Positions 1 to 8,815 of a DNA stretch of 64,000 nucleotides are shown in pieces. The position numbers were made by a program, and so were the translations under genes. The stretch is from positions 124,001-188,000 of the forward strand of contig NZ_JAAKGV010000004.1 of the NCBI RefSeq assembly GCF_011043735.1, given 5' to 3'. Position 1 is the first letter of the stretch. Each line of letters opens with the position of its first letter. The DNA comes from Methylobacterium sp. DB0501 (GTDB taxonomy: Bacteria; Pseudomonadota; Alphaproteobacteria; Rhizobiales; Beijerinckiaceae). The notes under the pieces were generated by a model. It ran no database searches and had not been told where the DNA came from. It saw nothing but the letters and a program-made list of their open reading frames with translations.

Positions 1-90
1 TCCCCGTCCTAAGCGGCGCCGACGGACGCGAAGCCCTTACAGTCCATGGCCGCAAGGTCTTCGGCGCGCCGGCCGCGGCGTGACGGGTCC

Positions 91-978
91 TCAGTCCCGT
101 GCCGCCTCCCGCAGGTGGCGGATGATGCCCGAGAAGTCGGTGCCCCCCTGCCCCGCCGCCTCGAAGGCGGCGTAGATCGCCTCCGCCTGCGCGCCGAGCG
201 GCGTCGCGGCGCCGGCGCTCGCGGCGGCCTCCTGCGACAGGCGCAGGTCCTTGAGCATCAGGGCGGCGGCGAAGCCCGGCTTGTAGTCGTTGTTGGCCGG
301 CGAGGCCGGAACCGGGCCCGGCACCGGGCAATAGGTGGTGAGCGACCAGCACTGGCCCGACGAGGTCGAGGCGACGTCGAACAACGCCTGGTGCGACAGG
401 CCGAGCTTTTCAGCCAGCACGAAGGCCTCGGCGACGCCGATCATCGAGATGCCGAGGATCATGTTGTTGCAGATCTTGGCGGCCTGGCCGGCGCCGGCCT
501 CGCCGCAATGCACCACCTTGCGGCCCATCTGGCCGAGGATCGGCTCGGCGCGGGCGAAGGCGTCGGCAGAGCCACCCGCCATGAAGGTCAGGGTCGCGGC
601 CTTGGCCCCTCCGACGCCGCCGGAGACCGGGGCGTCGAGGCTCGCGAGCCCGCGGGCCCTGGCCTTCTCGTGCGCCGTCCGGGCGCTGGCGACGTCGATG
701 GTCGAGCAATCGATCATCAGTGCGCCGGGCGGGACCTGCGGCAGCACCGCGTCGTAGACCGCGAGCACGTGCTTGCCCGCCGGCAGCATCGTGACGACGA
801 TCTCGGCTCCCTGCACGGCGGCCTCGGCGCTCGACGCCACCGTGATCCCGGCGGCGCGGGCGGCGTCGAGCGCCTCGGGCATCAGGTCGAAGCCCGTGAC
901 CGCGTGACCGGCCGCGACGAGGTTGGCGGCCATCGGGCCGCCCATGTTGCCGAGGCCCAGGAAGGCGATCTGCGTCAT
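91..978 (-). CDS. mmsB: 3-hydroxyisobutyrate dehydrogenase
   Basis: The 295-residue protein should oxidise 3-hydroxyisobutyrate to methylmalonate semialdehyde with NAD+, a late step of valine degradation in the cytoplasm. The Rossmann motif GLGNMGGPMAANL is at residues 8-20. The family substrate motif DAPVSGG is at 115-121 and the catalytic lysine is K168 in GQAAKICNN. Length is normal for the family. It is the most downstream of three leftward genes (acyl-CoA dehydrogenase and mmsA upstream), all in the same pathway, which supports the specific call over a generic beta-hydroxyacid dehydrogenase. No clear terminator was seen in the 90 bases to its left. Confidence 0.93.
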   Translation of the reverse strand: MTQIAFLGLGNMGGPMAANLVAAGHAVTGFDLMPEALDAARAAGITVASSAEAAVQGAEIVVTMLPAGKHVLAVYDAVLPQVPPGALMIDCSTIDVASARTAHEKARARGLASLDAPVSGGVGGAKAATLTFMAGGSADAFARAEPILGQMGRKVVHCGEAGAGQAAKICNNMILGISMIGVAEAFVLAEKLGLSHQALFDVASTSSGQCWSLTTYCPVPGPVPASPANNDYKPGFAAALMLKDLRLSQEAAASAGAATPLGAQAEAIYAAFEAAGQGGTDFSGIIRHLREAARD

Positions 979-1039
979 GGCTCAGCGTTTCCTCTGTTGA
1001 AGTCTGCTTTTCTCGACGGGGCCGCGGACAGCGTGCGGC

Positions 1040-2182
1040 TCAGCCCGCGGCGAGTCCGCGCGCCACGATCACCCGCATGATCTCGTTGGTGCCCTCCAGG
1101 ATCTGGTGCACCCGCAGGTCGCGAACGATCTTCTCCACCCCGTATTCCGACAGGTAGCCGTAGCCGCCATGCAGCTGGAGCGCCTCGTTGGCGACCCGGA
1201 AGCCGGTATCGGTGGCGAAGCGCTTTGCCATCGCCGAGCGCTGGGTGGCGTCGGGATCCTTCCGGTCGAGGGCGGCCGCGGCGCCGTAGAGGAGCGCGCG
1301 GGCGGCCTCCAGCTCGGTGGCCATGTCGGCGAGGCGGAATTGCAGCGCCTGGAACTCCTCGAGGCGCTTCCCGAAGGCCTTGCGCTCCGCCATGTAGGCG
1401 AGGCTCTTGTCGAGGGCGGCTTGCGCGCCGCCGAGCGAGCAGGCGCCGATGTTGAGCCGGCCGCCGTCGAGCCCCGCCATGGCGATGCGAAAGCCGATGC
1501 CCTCCTCGCCGAGGCGATTCTCGACCGGGACCCGGCATTCCTCGAAGATCACCGCCCGGGTCGGCTGGGCGTTCCAGCCCATCTTGCGCTCGTTCGGGCC
1601 GAAGGACAGGCCCGGCGCGTCCGAGGGCACCACCAGGGTCGAGATGCCCTTCGGCCCCGCCTCGCCGGTGCGGACCATCGTGACGTAGAGATCGGCCGCG
1701 CCGGCGCCCGAGATGAACTGCTTGGCGCCGTTGAGGATATAGTGCTCCCCCTCCCGCCGGGCGGTGGTGCGCAAAGCCGCGGCGTCCGAGCCCGAGCCCG
1801 GCTCGGTCAGGCAATAGGCCGCGACCTGATCCATCCGGCACAAGGGAGGCAGGAAACGCTCGCGCTGGCTCGCCGAACCGAACCTGTCGATCATCCAGGC
1901 GGCCATGTTGTGGATCGACAGGAACGCCGCCACCGTCGGGCAGCCGAGGCTCAGGGCCTCGAAGATCAGGGCGGCGTCGAGCCGGGTCAGCCCCGAGCCG
2001 CCATGCTCCTCGGAAATATAGATGCCGCCCATGCCGAGCGCGGCGGCCTCGCGCAGCACGTCGAGGGGGAAATGCTTGCGCTCGTCCCAGTCGAGGGCGT
2101 GCGGCGCGATCCGCTCGGCCGCGAAGCTGCGCGCCATGTCGCGGATCGCGATCTGGTCCTCGGGGAGGGTGAACAGGGTCAT
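1040..2182 (-). CDS. acyl-CoA dehydrogenase, probably isobutyryl-CoA dehydrogenase
   Basis: A 380-residue flavin-dependent acyl-CoA dehydrogenase. The family signature LTEPGSGSDAAAL lies in the middle domain. The C-terminal block LHGGYGYLSEYG...EGTNEIMR carries the probable catalytic Glu near residue 363. Its position between mmsB and mmsA points to isobutyryl-CoA (valine branch) as substrate; that is inferred from context. I chose the ATG at 2182, which gives the usual N-terminus MTLFTLPEDQ. An in-frame upstream extension of 47 residues reads through the repeat element and is not family-like. An enoyl-CoA hydratase and 3-hydroxyisobutyryl-CoA hydrolase are expected for the full pathway but are not in the window. 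Confidence 0.9.
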   Translation of the reverse strand: MTLFTLPEDQIAIRDMARSFAAERIAPHALDWDERKHFPLDVLREAAALGMGGIYISEEHGGSGLTRLDAALIFEALSLGCPTVAAFLSIHNMAAWMIDRFGSASQRERFLPPLCRMDQVAAYCLTEPGSGSDAAALRTTARREGEHYILNGAKQFISGAGAADLYVTMVRTGEAGPKGISTLVVPSDAPGLSFGPNERKMGWNAQPTRAVIFEECRVPVENRLGEEGIGFRIAMAGLDGGRLNIGACSLGGAQAALDKSLAYMAERKAFGKRLEEFQALQFRLADMATELEAARALLYGAAAALDRKDPDATQRSAMAKRFATDTGFRVANEALQLHGGYGYLSEYGVEKIVRDLRVHQILEGTNEIMRVIVARGLAAG

Positions 2183-2214
2183 GCGGCGGTTCCTCCTGGC
2201 TCCTCTCCTCCCCC

Positions 2215-2304
2215 TTGTGGGGAGGAGTTGGAGGTGGGGGTGGTGCAGCAGGCACCGCCCAGCTCTATCCGGCACCACCCCCACCCCTAACCCCTCCCCA
2301 CAAC
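2215..2304. repeat. intergenic imperfect inverted repeat (hairpin element)
   Basis: Two G-rich/C-rich arms of about 32 bases (2215-2246 and 2272-2303) are reverse complements with about three mismatches. They are separated by about 25 bases and flanked by further C-rich/G-rich runs to about 2350. It fills the gap between mmsA and the acyl-CoA dehydrogenase gene. The structure resembles REP/RPE-type palindromic elements. It may also stabilise or attenuate the mms transcript. Copy number elsewhere cannot be judged from one window. Confidence 0.7.
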
Positions 2305-2356
2305 TTGCAGCGATACCGGGCAAGCCCGGGATCGCCTGGGGAGGGGGAATTGCTGC

Positions 2357-3856
2357 CTACTGCATCACCGGCATCGAGAACTGCGCGCCTTCCTTCACCC
2401 CCGACGGCCAGCGCTGGGTGACCGTCTTGGTCTTGGTGTAGAAGCGCACCGCGTCGGGGCCGTGCTGGTTGAGGTCGCCGAAGCCCGAGCGCTTCCAGCC
2501 GCCGAAGGTGTAGTAGGCCAGCGGCACCGGGATCGGCACGTTGATGCCGACCATGCCGACCTGCACCTTGGCGGCGAAGTCGCGGGCCGCGTCACCGTCG
2601 CGGGTGAAGATCGCGACGCCGTTGCCGTATTCGTGCTCGTTGGGAAGGCGCAGGGCCTCGGCGTAGTCCTTGGCGCGCACCACCGAGAGCACGGGGCCGA
2701 AGATCTCCTCCTTGTAGATCCGCATCTCCGGCGTCACGTGGTCGAACAGGCAGCCGCCCATGTAGAAGCCGTTCTCGTACCCCTGCATCTTGAAGGCCCG
2801 GCCGTCGACCGCGAGCTTGGCGCCTTCCTTGACCCCGATCTCGACGTAGTTGCGCACCCGCTCCAGGGCGGCTTTGGTCACAAGCGGGCCGTAATCGGCG
2901 CTCGGATCGGTGGACGGGCCGATCTTCAGGCTCTCGACCCGCGGGATCAGCTTGCTCATCAGCGCGTCGGCGGTCTTCTCGCCGACCGGCACCGCCACCG
3001 ACACCGCCATGCAGCGCTCGCCGGCCGAGCCGAAGCCGGCGCCCATCAGGGCGTCGACGGCCTGGTCCATGTCGGCGTCCGGCATGATGATCATGTGGTT
3101 CTTGGCGCCGCCGAAGCACTGGGCGCGCTTGCCCGTCGCGGTCGCCCTTGCATAGACGTACTGGGCGATGTCGGAGGAGCCGACGAAGCCGACCGCCTGG
3201 ATGATGTCGTCGTCGAGGATCGCGTCGACCGCCTCCTTGTCGCCGTTGACGACGTTGAGGATGCCGGCCGGGAGTCCCGCCTCGATCATCAGCTCGGCGA
3301 GCCGCATCGGCACGCCCGGATCGCGCTCCGAGGGCTTGAGGATGAAGGCGTTGCCGCAGGCGATGGCGGGAGCGAACTTCCACATCGGGATCATCGCCGG
3401 GAAATTGAACGGCGTGATGCCGGCGACCACGCCCAGCGGCTGGCGCATCGAGTAGATGTCGATGCCGGGGCCGGCGCCCTCCGTGTACTCGCCCTTCTGC
3501 AGGTGCGGGATGCCGCAGGCGAATTCCACCACCTCGACGCCGCGCTGGATGTCGCCCTTGGCGTCGGGAATCGTCTTGCCGTGCTCGCGGGCCAGCAGGT
3601 CGGCGAGGCTGTCCATCTCGCGGGCCACGAGGTCGAGGAAGCGCATCATCACCCGCGCGCGGCGCTGCGGATTGGTGGCGGCCCAAGCTACCTGCGCCTT
3701 GGCGGCGTTCTCGATCGCGGCACGCATCTCGGCCTGGCTCGCCAGCGCCAGGCGCCCGATCACCTCGCCGGTCATCGGCTGGTAGATGTCGGAATACCGG
3801 CCGGAGCGGCCGGGAACGTGCTCGCCGCCGATGAAGTGCCCGACTTCGCGCGCCAT
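2357..3856 (-). CDS. mmsA: methylmalonate-semialdehyde dehydrogenase (CoA-acylating)
   Basis: The 499-residue aldehyde dehydrogenase converts methylmalonate semialdehyde plus CoA to propionyl-CoA, the last step of the valine branch. The ALDH motif NFPAMIPMW is at 151-159 and the catalytic cysteine is C282 in GSAGERCMAV, a form typical of MMSDH. The ATG at 3856 gives the normal family length. The same frame stays open far upstream, but that stretch is antisense to the LysR gene and is spurious. The gene heads the leftward mms cluster and is divergent from the LysR gene, 93 bases apart, which makes that regulator a candidate controller. Confidence 0.95.
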   Translation of the reverse strand: MAREVGHFIGGEHVPGRSGRYSDIYQPMTGEVIGRLALASQAEMRAAIENAAKAQVAWAATNPQRRARVMMRFLDLVAREMDSLADLLAREHGKTIPDAKGDIQRGVEVVEFACGIPHLQKGEYTEGAGPGIDIYSMRQPLGVVAGITPFNFPAMIPMWKFAPAIACGNAFILKPSERDPGVPMRLAELMIEAGLPAGILNVVNGDKEAVDAILDDDIIQAVGFVGSSDIAQYVYARATATGKRAQCFGGAKNHMIIMPDADMDQAVDALMGAGFGSAGERCMAVSVAVPVGEKTADALMSKLIPRVESLKIGPSTDPSADYGPLVTKAALERVRNYVEIGVKEGAKLAVDGRAFKMQGYENGFYMGGCLFDHVTPEMRIYKEEIFGPVLSVVRAKDYAEALRLPNEHEYGNGVAIFTRDGDAARDFAAKVQVGMVGINVPIPVPLAYYTFGGWKRSGFGDLNQHGPDAVRFYTKTKTVTQRWPSGVKEGAQFSMPVMQ

Positions 3857-3949
3857 GAGGGATCCTCCCTGGATCAGATGTGTTGAGGCCACCTTGCCCT
3901 GGCGATCCCCATAGCGGAAGGGGCGTGGGAGCGGAACGGGTGTGCGCGG

Positions 3950-4870
3950 ATGCGGGAACCGGAAGGCGCCAAAGGCGACGTGTGGGACGATTACCGCTTC
4001 GTGCTGGCGGTGCACCGGGCCGGCACGGTCTCGGCGGCCTCGCGCCGGCTCGGGGTCGATCACGCGACGGTGATCCGCCGCATCGACCGGCTTGAACGGC
4101 GCCTGGGCGAAAAGCTCTTCTACCGCCGTGCCTCGGGCTACACCGCGACGCAGGCCGGCCTCGCGCTGGTGGCGACGGCGGATGCCGTCGAATCGGCGAT
4201 CATCCACGGCGAGGCGGCAATCGGCCGGGCGGCGGCGCAGCTCGTCGGCACGGTACGGATCGGCGCGCCGGACGGCTTCGGCAGCACCTTCCTGGCCCCG
4301 CGCCTCGCCGGCCTCGTCGAGCGCCATCCCGAACTCGACATCGAACTCGTGGCGACCGCCCGGCTGTTCAGCCTGTCGAAGCGCGAGGCCGACATCGCCA
4401 TCGGCTTGAGCCTGCCGCCGGAGGGCCGCATCGTCGGGCGCAAGCTCACCGACTACGCCCTCAAGCTCTACGCGGCCCCCGCCTACCTCGCGCAGTGCCC
4501 GCCGATCCGGACGCGGTCCGACCTCGAGGGCCACCGCTTCATCGGCTACATCGACGAGTTGCTCTACTCGCCGGAACTCGACTACCTGCACCAGGTGGCG
4601 CCGGGGGTGAGCGCGCGGTTGCGCAGCGCCAACCTCAACGCGCAGCTCCAGGCCACGGTGGCGGGCCTCGGCCTCGCGGTGCTGCCCTGCTTCATGGCCG
4701 CCGGGCGAGGCGACCTGACTTGCGTGCTGCCGGACGAGATCACGCTCACCCGCAGCTTCTGGCTGATGATGCACGCCGACAGCCGCGACCTCGCCCGTAT
4801 CCGGGCGGTGGCGGAGCACATCTACGCGGTGGTGGAGGCGGAGCGGGAGATGTTCGAGCCGGTGGGGTGA
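3950..4870 (+). CDS. LysR-family transcriptional regulator
   Basis: A 306-residue LysR-type regulator. A winged helix-turn-helix spans about residues 15-74 (VSAASRRLGVDHATVIRRIDRLE), followed by the periplasmic-binding-like co-inducer domain. It is transcribed divergently from mmsA across a 93-base gap, the usual arrangement for a LysR regulator and its target. Valine-degradation clusters in pseudomonads use an AraC-type MmsR, so a LysR here is a different solution if the link is real. The effector is unknown. Confidence 0.88.
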   Translation: MREPEGAKGDVWDDYRFVLAVHRAGTVSAASRRLGVDHATVIRRIDRLERRLGEKLFYRRASGYTATQAGLALVATADAVESAIIHGEAAIGRAAAQLVGTVRIGAPDGFGSTFLAPRLAGLVERHPELDIELVATARLFSLSKREADIAIGLSLPPEGRIVGRKLTDYALKLYAAPAYLAQCPPIRTRSDLEGHRFIGYIDELLYSPELDYLHQVAPGVSARLRSANLNAQLQATVAGLGLAVLPCFMAAGRGDLTCVLPDEITLTRSFWLMMHADSRDLARIRAVAEHIYAVVEAEREMFEPVG

Positions 4871-5275
4871 GGGACGGAGGCGAATTCCGGTCGACCCGAC
4901 CGATGGGGCTGCCTTCGACCCTCGACACCTCTCCAACCCGGGCGGTGCCGAGCCGATGCAGGCGATACGCAATTGCATCATCGCTGTCGAGACGACCGTC
5001 GACCATCCGCCTGACGTGATCGCCGAGCAAAATACAGCCCAGTAAAAAATTCGATTACCTGAATATCCAATGCAAATAATAATTCATGGTTTTAATATTT
5101 TATTAGTGAATCAACTATATTTTTAGCGAAGACGGCAAATTTTATTTTCAGATCGAGCCAAGTCTCGGCCAACCTTTGAGCCTCGACGCCAAGCATCGTC
5201 ATATTGAAGACTTGCAAGCACATGGCGCAATCCGTGCTGCGCCGCATGAGAACCGGTGCTTTCAAGACGAGAGAA
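4871..5275. other. intergenic stretch without a recognised gene
   Basis: No convincing open reading frame lies between the LysR gene and the phasin terminator. About 5030-5165 is strikingly AT-rich compared with the flanks. I see no tRNA or repeat in it. It may hold regulatory sequence or be old insertion scar; nothing more can be supported. Confidence 0.5.
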
Positions 5276-5294
5276 GGGGCGGCTGAGCCGCCCC
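5276..5294 (-). terminator. hairpin terminator for the phasin gene
   Basis: The 19-base sequence is a perfect palindrome with nine-base arms (ggggcggct / agccgcccc) and one central base. It lies about 44 bases past the phasin stop. On the minus strand it is followed by a weak pyrimidine tract (ttctctc). It probably acts as an intrinsic terminator. Confidence 0.65.
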
Positions 5295-5337
5295 TCTGGA
5301 GATTCTTCAGGTATTATGAACCGGGAGGCGCACGACT

Positions 5338-5940
5338 TCAGCGGACAGCCGTGGGACCCTGCGGGGCAATACTGGAAAACGCCTTGCTGGCCTCCTCGAC
5401 CGCGCGGACCGAGCCCTCGGCGATGGCCTTGCTGTCTTGCACCATGTGCTGCAGTCCTTCACGGACCAGCTCGCTCTGGATCGCGGTGAACTCCTGCACC
5501 GAGGTCGCGCGCATCAGCTTGTTGAGGCCGTCGAGGTTGCGTTGCCACTGCTTCTGACCCAGCTCGAACCAGTTGCGGGAAGCATCCTGGTAGGCTTGAG
5601 ACAGAACCGTGCCGCAGCGCGTGATCGCTTCGACGTTCTGCTTCGACTGACGCGACAGGCGCTCGCTGTCCTGCCCGGTGAACCCCAGTGAACGGGTGAG
5701 TCGATCCGCTGCCTCGCGGGCCTGCTGAGAGGCGGTGTCGACGTTCTTCTGGAGGATGTGCTTGGCGTTTTCGGCAGCCTTTTCATTGAGATTGGTCATC
5801 CGGCTCATGCCGTCGCGAGCAACATCGGCGAACTGAGTGCCCTGCTCGCCGGCTTCGTTGATGCTCGCCTTGACGGCATCGGTGAACTTCTCAGTCTGCT
5901 CGGCCTGCTTGTTCGGCGCGGTGTTGGAATGGACGGCCAT
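5338..5940 (-). CDS. phasin family protein
   Basis: A 200-residue protein of the phasin type that coats polyhydroxyalkanoate granules. It is rich in Ala, Gln, Glu and Ser and strongly helical, with no membrane segment or cysteine cluster. The central part (ERLSRQSKQNVEAITRCGTV, then QDASRNWFELGQKQWQRNLDGLNKLMRATSVQEF) fits the Phasin_2 pattern. It stands alone, with an AT-rich upstream region and a hairpin downstream. The assignment rests on composition and pattern, so membership of a related granule or stress protein group is possible. Confidence 0.8.
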   Translation of the reverse strand: MAVHSNTAPNKQAEQTEKFTDAVKASINEAGEQGTQFADVARDGMSRMTNLNEKAAENAKHILQKNVDTASQQAREAADRLTRSLGFTGQDSERLSRQSKQNVEAITRCGTVLSQAYQDASRNWFELGQKQWQRNLDGLNKLMRATSVQEFTAIQSELVREGLQHMVQDSKAIAEGSVRAVEEASKAFSSIAPQGPTAVR

Positions 5941-6148
5941 GATATCTTCCCTGAATTACCTTGGATATGCATAAAGTGCCTATTTATTCTATAAGCACGT
6001 CGACTTCAATCGACAAACCATGTTGGTTTTTTGCTGCACCTCATCGATATCGTGGTGAATTACCGGATTTCAAGGAGGATACGGACATTTAAATAAAAGA
6101 TGTACTATGTTATATGCAGCGCAGCATCACGATTGGGTTGCCGACAAC

Positions 6149-6379
6149 TCATCGCGTTACACGATTTGATCGTGCCGCGTTGGAGCTTTGATCGGAGATC
6201 GGAACGATTGGGCCGCTTTCTGGATATGACGCGTGCGGGTAGGGCGTGCGCGGACCGCCGCCCCATGACCAATACGCGGGCGGCCAGTACGAACCCTCCG
6301 ACGGATCGCGTTTATGGGCTGCGGCCTCCGCGACTGCGAATTCCAGCATCATGTCTTCGATGTCGGCGGGTCCGAGCAT
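6149..6379 (-). CDS. small hypothetical protein
   Basis: A 76-residue reading frame with an acidic start (MLGPADIEDMMLEFAV) and a Tyr/Pro/Gly-rich centre containing WPPAYWSWGGG. I do not recognise a family. A purine-rich ribosome-binding site (tgaggag, about six bases before the ATG) supports translation. It sits alone between phasin and glgX. The low-complexity C-terminal half leaves some doubt. Confidence 0.45.
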   Translation of the reverse strand: MLGPADIEDMMLEFAVAEAAAHKRDPSEGSYWPPAYWSWGGGPRTPYPHASYPESGPIVPISDQSSNAARSNRVTR

Positions 6380-6640
6380 GATCGCTCCTCAGCGGTCATG
6401 TTGCACCGCACAAAACAATGGCTGGATCGACGGGGAGGTTCCATGCGACCTGCGTCGCCGCCCCCCGTCCTGTGCCACGGGTGAGCTGCCCGATCTCGCG
6501 AGACCCCGGCCTAAGCAGAGCTCTTGTGGCCGCGATGTCGGCGGCCGGCCCCCGCATGGCGCCGAGCCAAGCAGCGTTCCTCACCCGCTGCGATCGTTCA
6601 CGCGATCAAGCAGCCAGGTCCAGGCCCGGAGGGAGGCGCG

Positions 6641-8725
6641 CTACCTCACATCCCGCGCCAGCACCAGCAGCGCCCGCCCCGGCAGCCTGAGGCTTCCGCC
6701 CCCCCGCACCGCCTCCCGCCCCACCGGCCGCCCATCCGCCACGGTCGTGTCGAACAACGGCGTCCAAGGCCCGCCGATCACCGGGGCAAGCCGGAAATCC
6801 AATGCCCCCTCCCCCGCATTGGCGAGGATCAGCAGCCGCCGCCCGTCCGGCGCGTCGTTGCCGATCTGCATGCCGAAGGCCCGCCGCTCGCCGTCGCCCC
6901 AGGCGCCGTCATCCATCTCGGCACCGCAGGGCGAGAGCCAGTGCACGTCCTTCAGGCCCGCCGGCGCCACGGTCTCGCCGGTGAGGAATTTTCGCCGGCG
7001 CAGGGCCCGGTGCTCGCGGCGCAGCGCCAGCAGGTTGCGCACGAAGTCGGTGAGGCCCGGATCGCCGTAATCGGTCTCCCAATCCATCCAGGAGGTGGCG
7101 TTGTCCTGGCAATAGGCGTTGTTGTTGCCGCCTTGCGTGCGCGAGCGCTCGTCGCCCATCAGCAGCATCGGCACGCCCTGCGCGAGCAGGATCGTGGCGA
7201 GCAGGTTGCGCTTCTGGCGCGCCCGGACCGACAGGATCTCGGGGTCGTCGGTCGGCCCCTCGACGCCGTAATGGCGCGAGACGTTGTGGCCGTGGCCGTC
7301 GCGGTTGCCCTCGCCGTTGGCCTCGTTGTGCTTCTCCTCGTAGGCGACGACGTCGGCGAGCGTGTAACCGTCGTGCGAGGCGATGAAGTTGATGCTGGCG
7401 GAAGGACCCCGGCCGGAGGCGGAGAAAATTTCCTTGGAGCCGGTCAGCCCCTGGGTGAGCTTCGGCAATTGCCCGGCATCGCCCCGCCAGAAGCCGCGGG
7501 CCGCGTCGCGGAACTGGTCGTTCCAGTCGCTCCAGCCGACGGGAAAGCCGCCGAGCTGGTAGCCGCCCATGCCGATGTCCCACGGCTCGGCGATGAGCTT
7601 GACCCGGGACAGGATCGGATCCTGCGCCATCGCCTGGAGCACCGCGGCGCGCGGCGTGAAGTCGTGGGGCGAGCGGGCGAGGCTCGAGGCGAGGTCGAAG
7701 CGGAAGCCGTCGATCCGGTAGACCTCGACCCAGTGGCGCAGGGAATCGAGCACCATCTGCATCACCCGCGGCACCGCCACGTCGAGGGTGTTGCCGCAGC
7801 CGGTGCAGTCGATGTCGCGGCGCGGATCCTCGGGGTTCAGCTTGTAGTAGCTCGCATTGTCGATGCCGCGGAACGACAGGCTGGGGCCGGTATGGTCGGC
7901 CTCGCAGGTGTGGTTGTAGACCACGTCGATCAGCACCTCGATGCCGGCGGCGTGGAGCTGGCGGATCGCGCTCTTCAGCCCGGCGGTGCCGGCGGGGCCG
8001 AGATAGCGCGGTTCGGGCGAGAAGTAGTTGAGCGGCGAGTAGCCCCAGAAATTGGTCAGGTCCTTCTCGACCAGGAAGCGGTCGTCGACGAAGGCCTGGA
8101 TCGGCAGCAGCTCGATCGCCGTGACGCCCAGGCGCACGAGGTGATCGACGATCGCCGGGTGGCCCAGGGCCGCGTAGGTGCCGCGCCAGGGCAGCGGCAC
8201 GCCCGGATGGGTCTGGGTCAGGGCCCGGACATGGGCCTCGTAGATCACGCTGTCGACCAGCGGGTGGCGCAAAGGCGGGTCGTCGTGGACCGGCGCCTCG
8301 GGCGCGGTGACCACGCCCTTCGGCATCATCGGGGCGCTGTCGCGCCGGTCGAGCACGTCCTCGCGGTGGCTGCCGCGCCGGTAGGGGTAGAGCGCGTCGT
8401 GCCAGCGCACCCGGCCGTGGACCTCCCGGGCATAGGGGTCGAGAAGGAGCTTGTGCGGGTTGAAGCGGTGGCCCCGCGCCGGCTCCCAGGGGCCGTGCAC
8501 CCGGTAGCCGTAGAGCTGCCCCGGCAGCACGCCCGAGAGATGGCCGTGCCAGACGTCGTCGGTGCGCCGCGGCAGCCGGACCACGTCGGTCTGCACCCGG
8601 CCGGTCGGATCGAACAGGCACAGGTCCACCGCCGTGGCATGGGCGGAGAACAGCGCGACATTGACCCCGCGCCCGTCGAAATGGGCGCCGAGCGGCGCAG
8701 GCGCCCCGTCATCGAGTGCGATCAT
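6641..8725 (-). CDS. glgX: glycogen debranching enzyme GlgX
   Basis: A 694-residue GH13 enzyme that hydrolyses alpha-1,6 branches of phosphorylase-limited glycogen. An N-terminal CBM48-like domain is followed by the TIM barrel. Conserved blocks are DVVYNHT, GFRFDLAS (nucleophile Asp near residue 345), LIAEPWD (acid/base Glu near 380) and ASHDGYT (third Asp near 450). LLMGDERSRTQGGNNNAYCQDN is typical of GlgX rather than trehalose or maltosyl enzymes. No other glycogen gene is adjacent. The start gives the expected N-terminus; the ribosome-binding site is weak. Confidence 0.93.
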   Translation of the reverse strand: MIALDDGAPAPLGAHFDGRGVNVALFSAHATAVDLCLFDPTGRVQTDVVRLPRRTDDVWHGHLSGVLPGQLYGYRVHGPWEPARGHRFNPHKLLLDPYAREVHGRVRWHDALYPYRRGSHREDVLDRRDSAPMMPKGVVTAPEAPVHDDPPLRHPLVDSVIYEAHVRALTQTHPGVPLPWRGTYAALGHPAIVDHLVRLGVTAIELLPIQAFVDDRFLVEKDLTNFWGYSPLNYFSPEPRYLGPAGTAGLKSAIRQLHAAGIEVLIDVVYNHTCEADHTGPSLSFRGIDNASYYKLNPEDPRRDIDCTGCGNTLDVAVPRVMQMVLDSLRHWVEVYRIDGFRFDLASSLARSPHDFTPRAAVLQAMAQDPILSRVKLIAEPWDIGMGGYQLGGFPVGWSDWNDQFRDAARGFWRGDAGQLPKLTQGLTGSKEIFSASGRGPSASINFIASHDGYTLADVVAYEEKHNEANGEGNRDGHGHNVSRHYGVEGPTDDPEILSVRARQKRNLLATILLAQGVPMLLMGDERSRTQGGNNNAYCQDNATSWMDWETDYGDPGLTDFVRNLLALRREHRALRRRKFLTGETVAPAGLKDVHWLSPCGAEMDDGAWGDGERRAFGMQIGNDAPDGRRLLILANAGEGALDFRLAPVIGGPWTPLFDTTVADGRPVGREAVRGGGSLRLPGRALLVLARDVR

Positions 8726-8815
8726 CCGGTCCGTCGTTCCCTCGGGCGCGAGCCTGTTCGAAAGCGACCATGCCCGCGGACCGGCCGGCTGCCAAGCTGA
8801 CCTGAGGTCCGGGTT

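Noticed and set aside
3857..4981. open continuation of the mmsA frame upstream of its start
   Set aside because: It is antisense to the LysR gene, Arg/His/Asp-rich, and has no match to aldehyde dehydrogenases.
6396..6584. 62-codon leftward frame between glgX and the small hypothetical gene
   Set aside because: No ribosome-binding site and composition like other antisense frames in GC-rich DNA.
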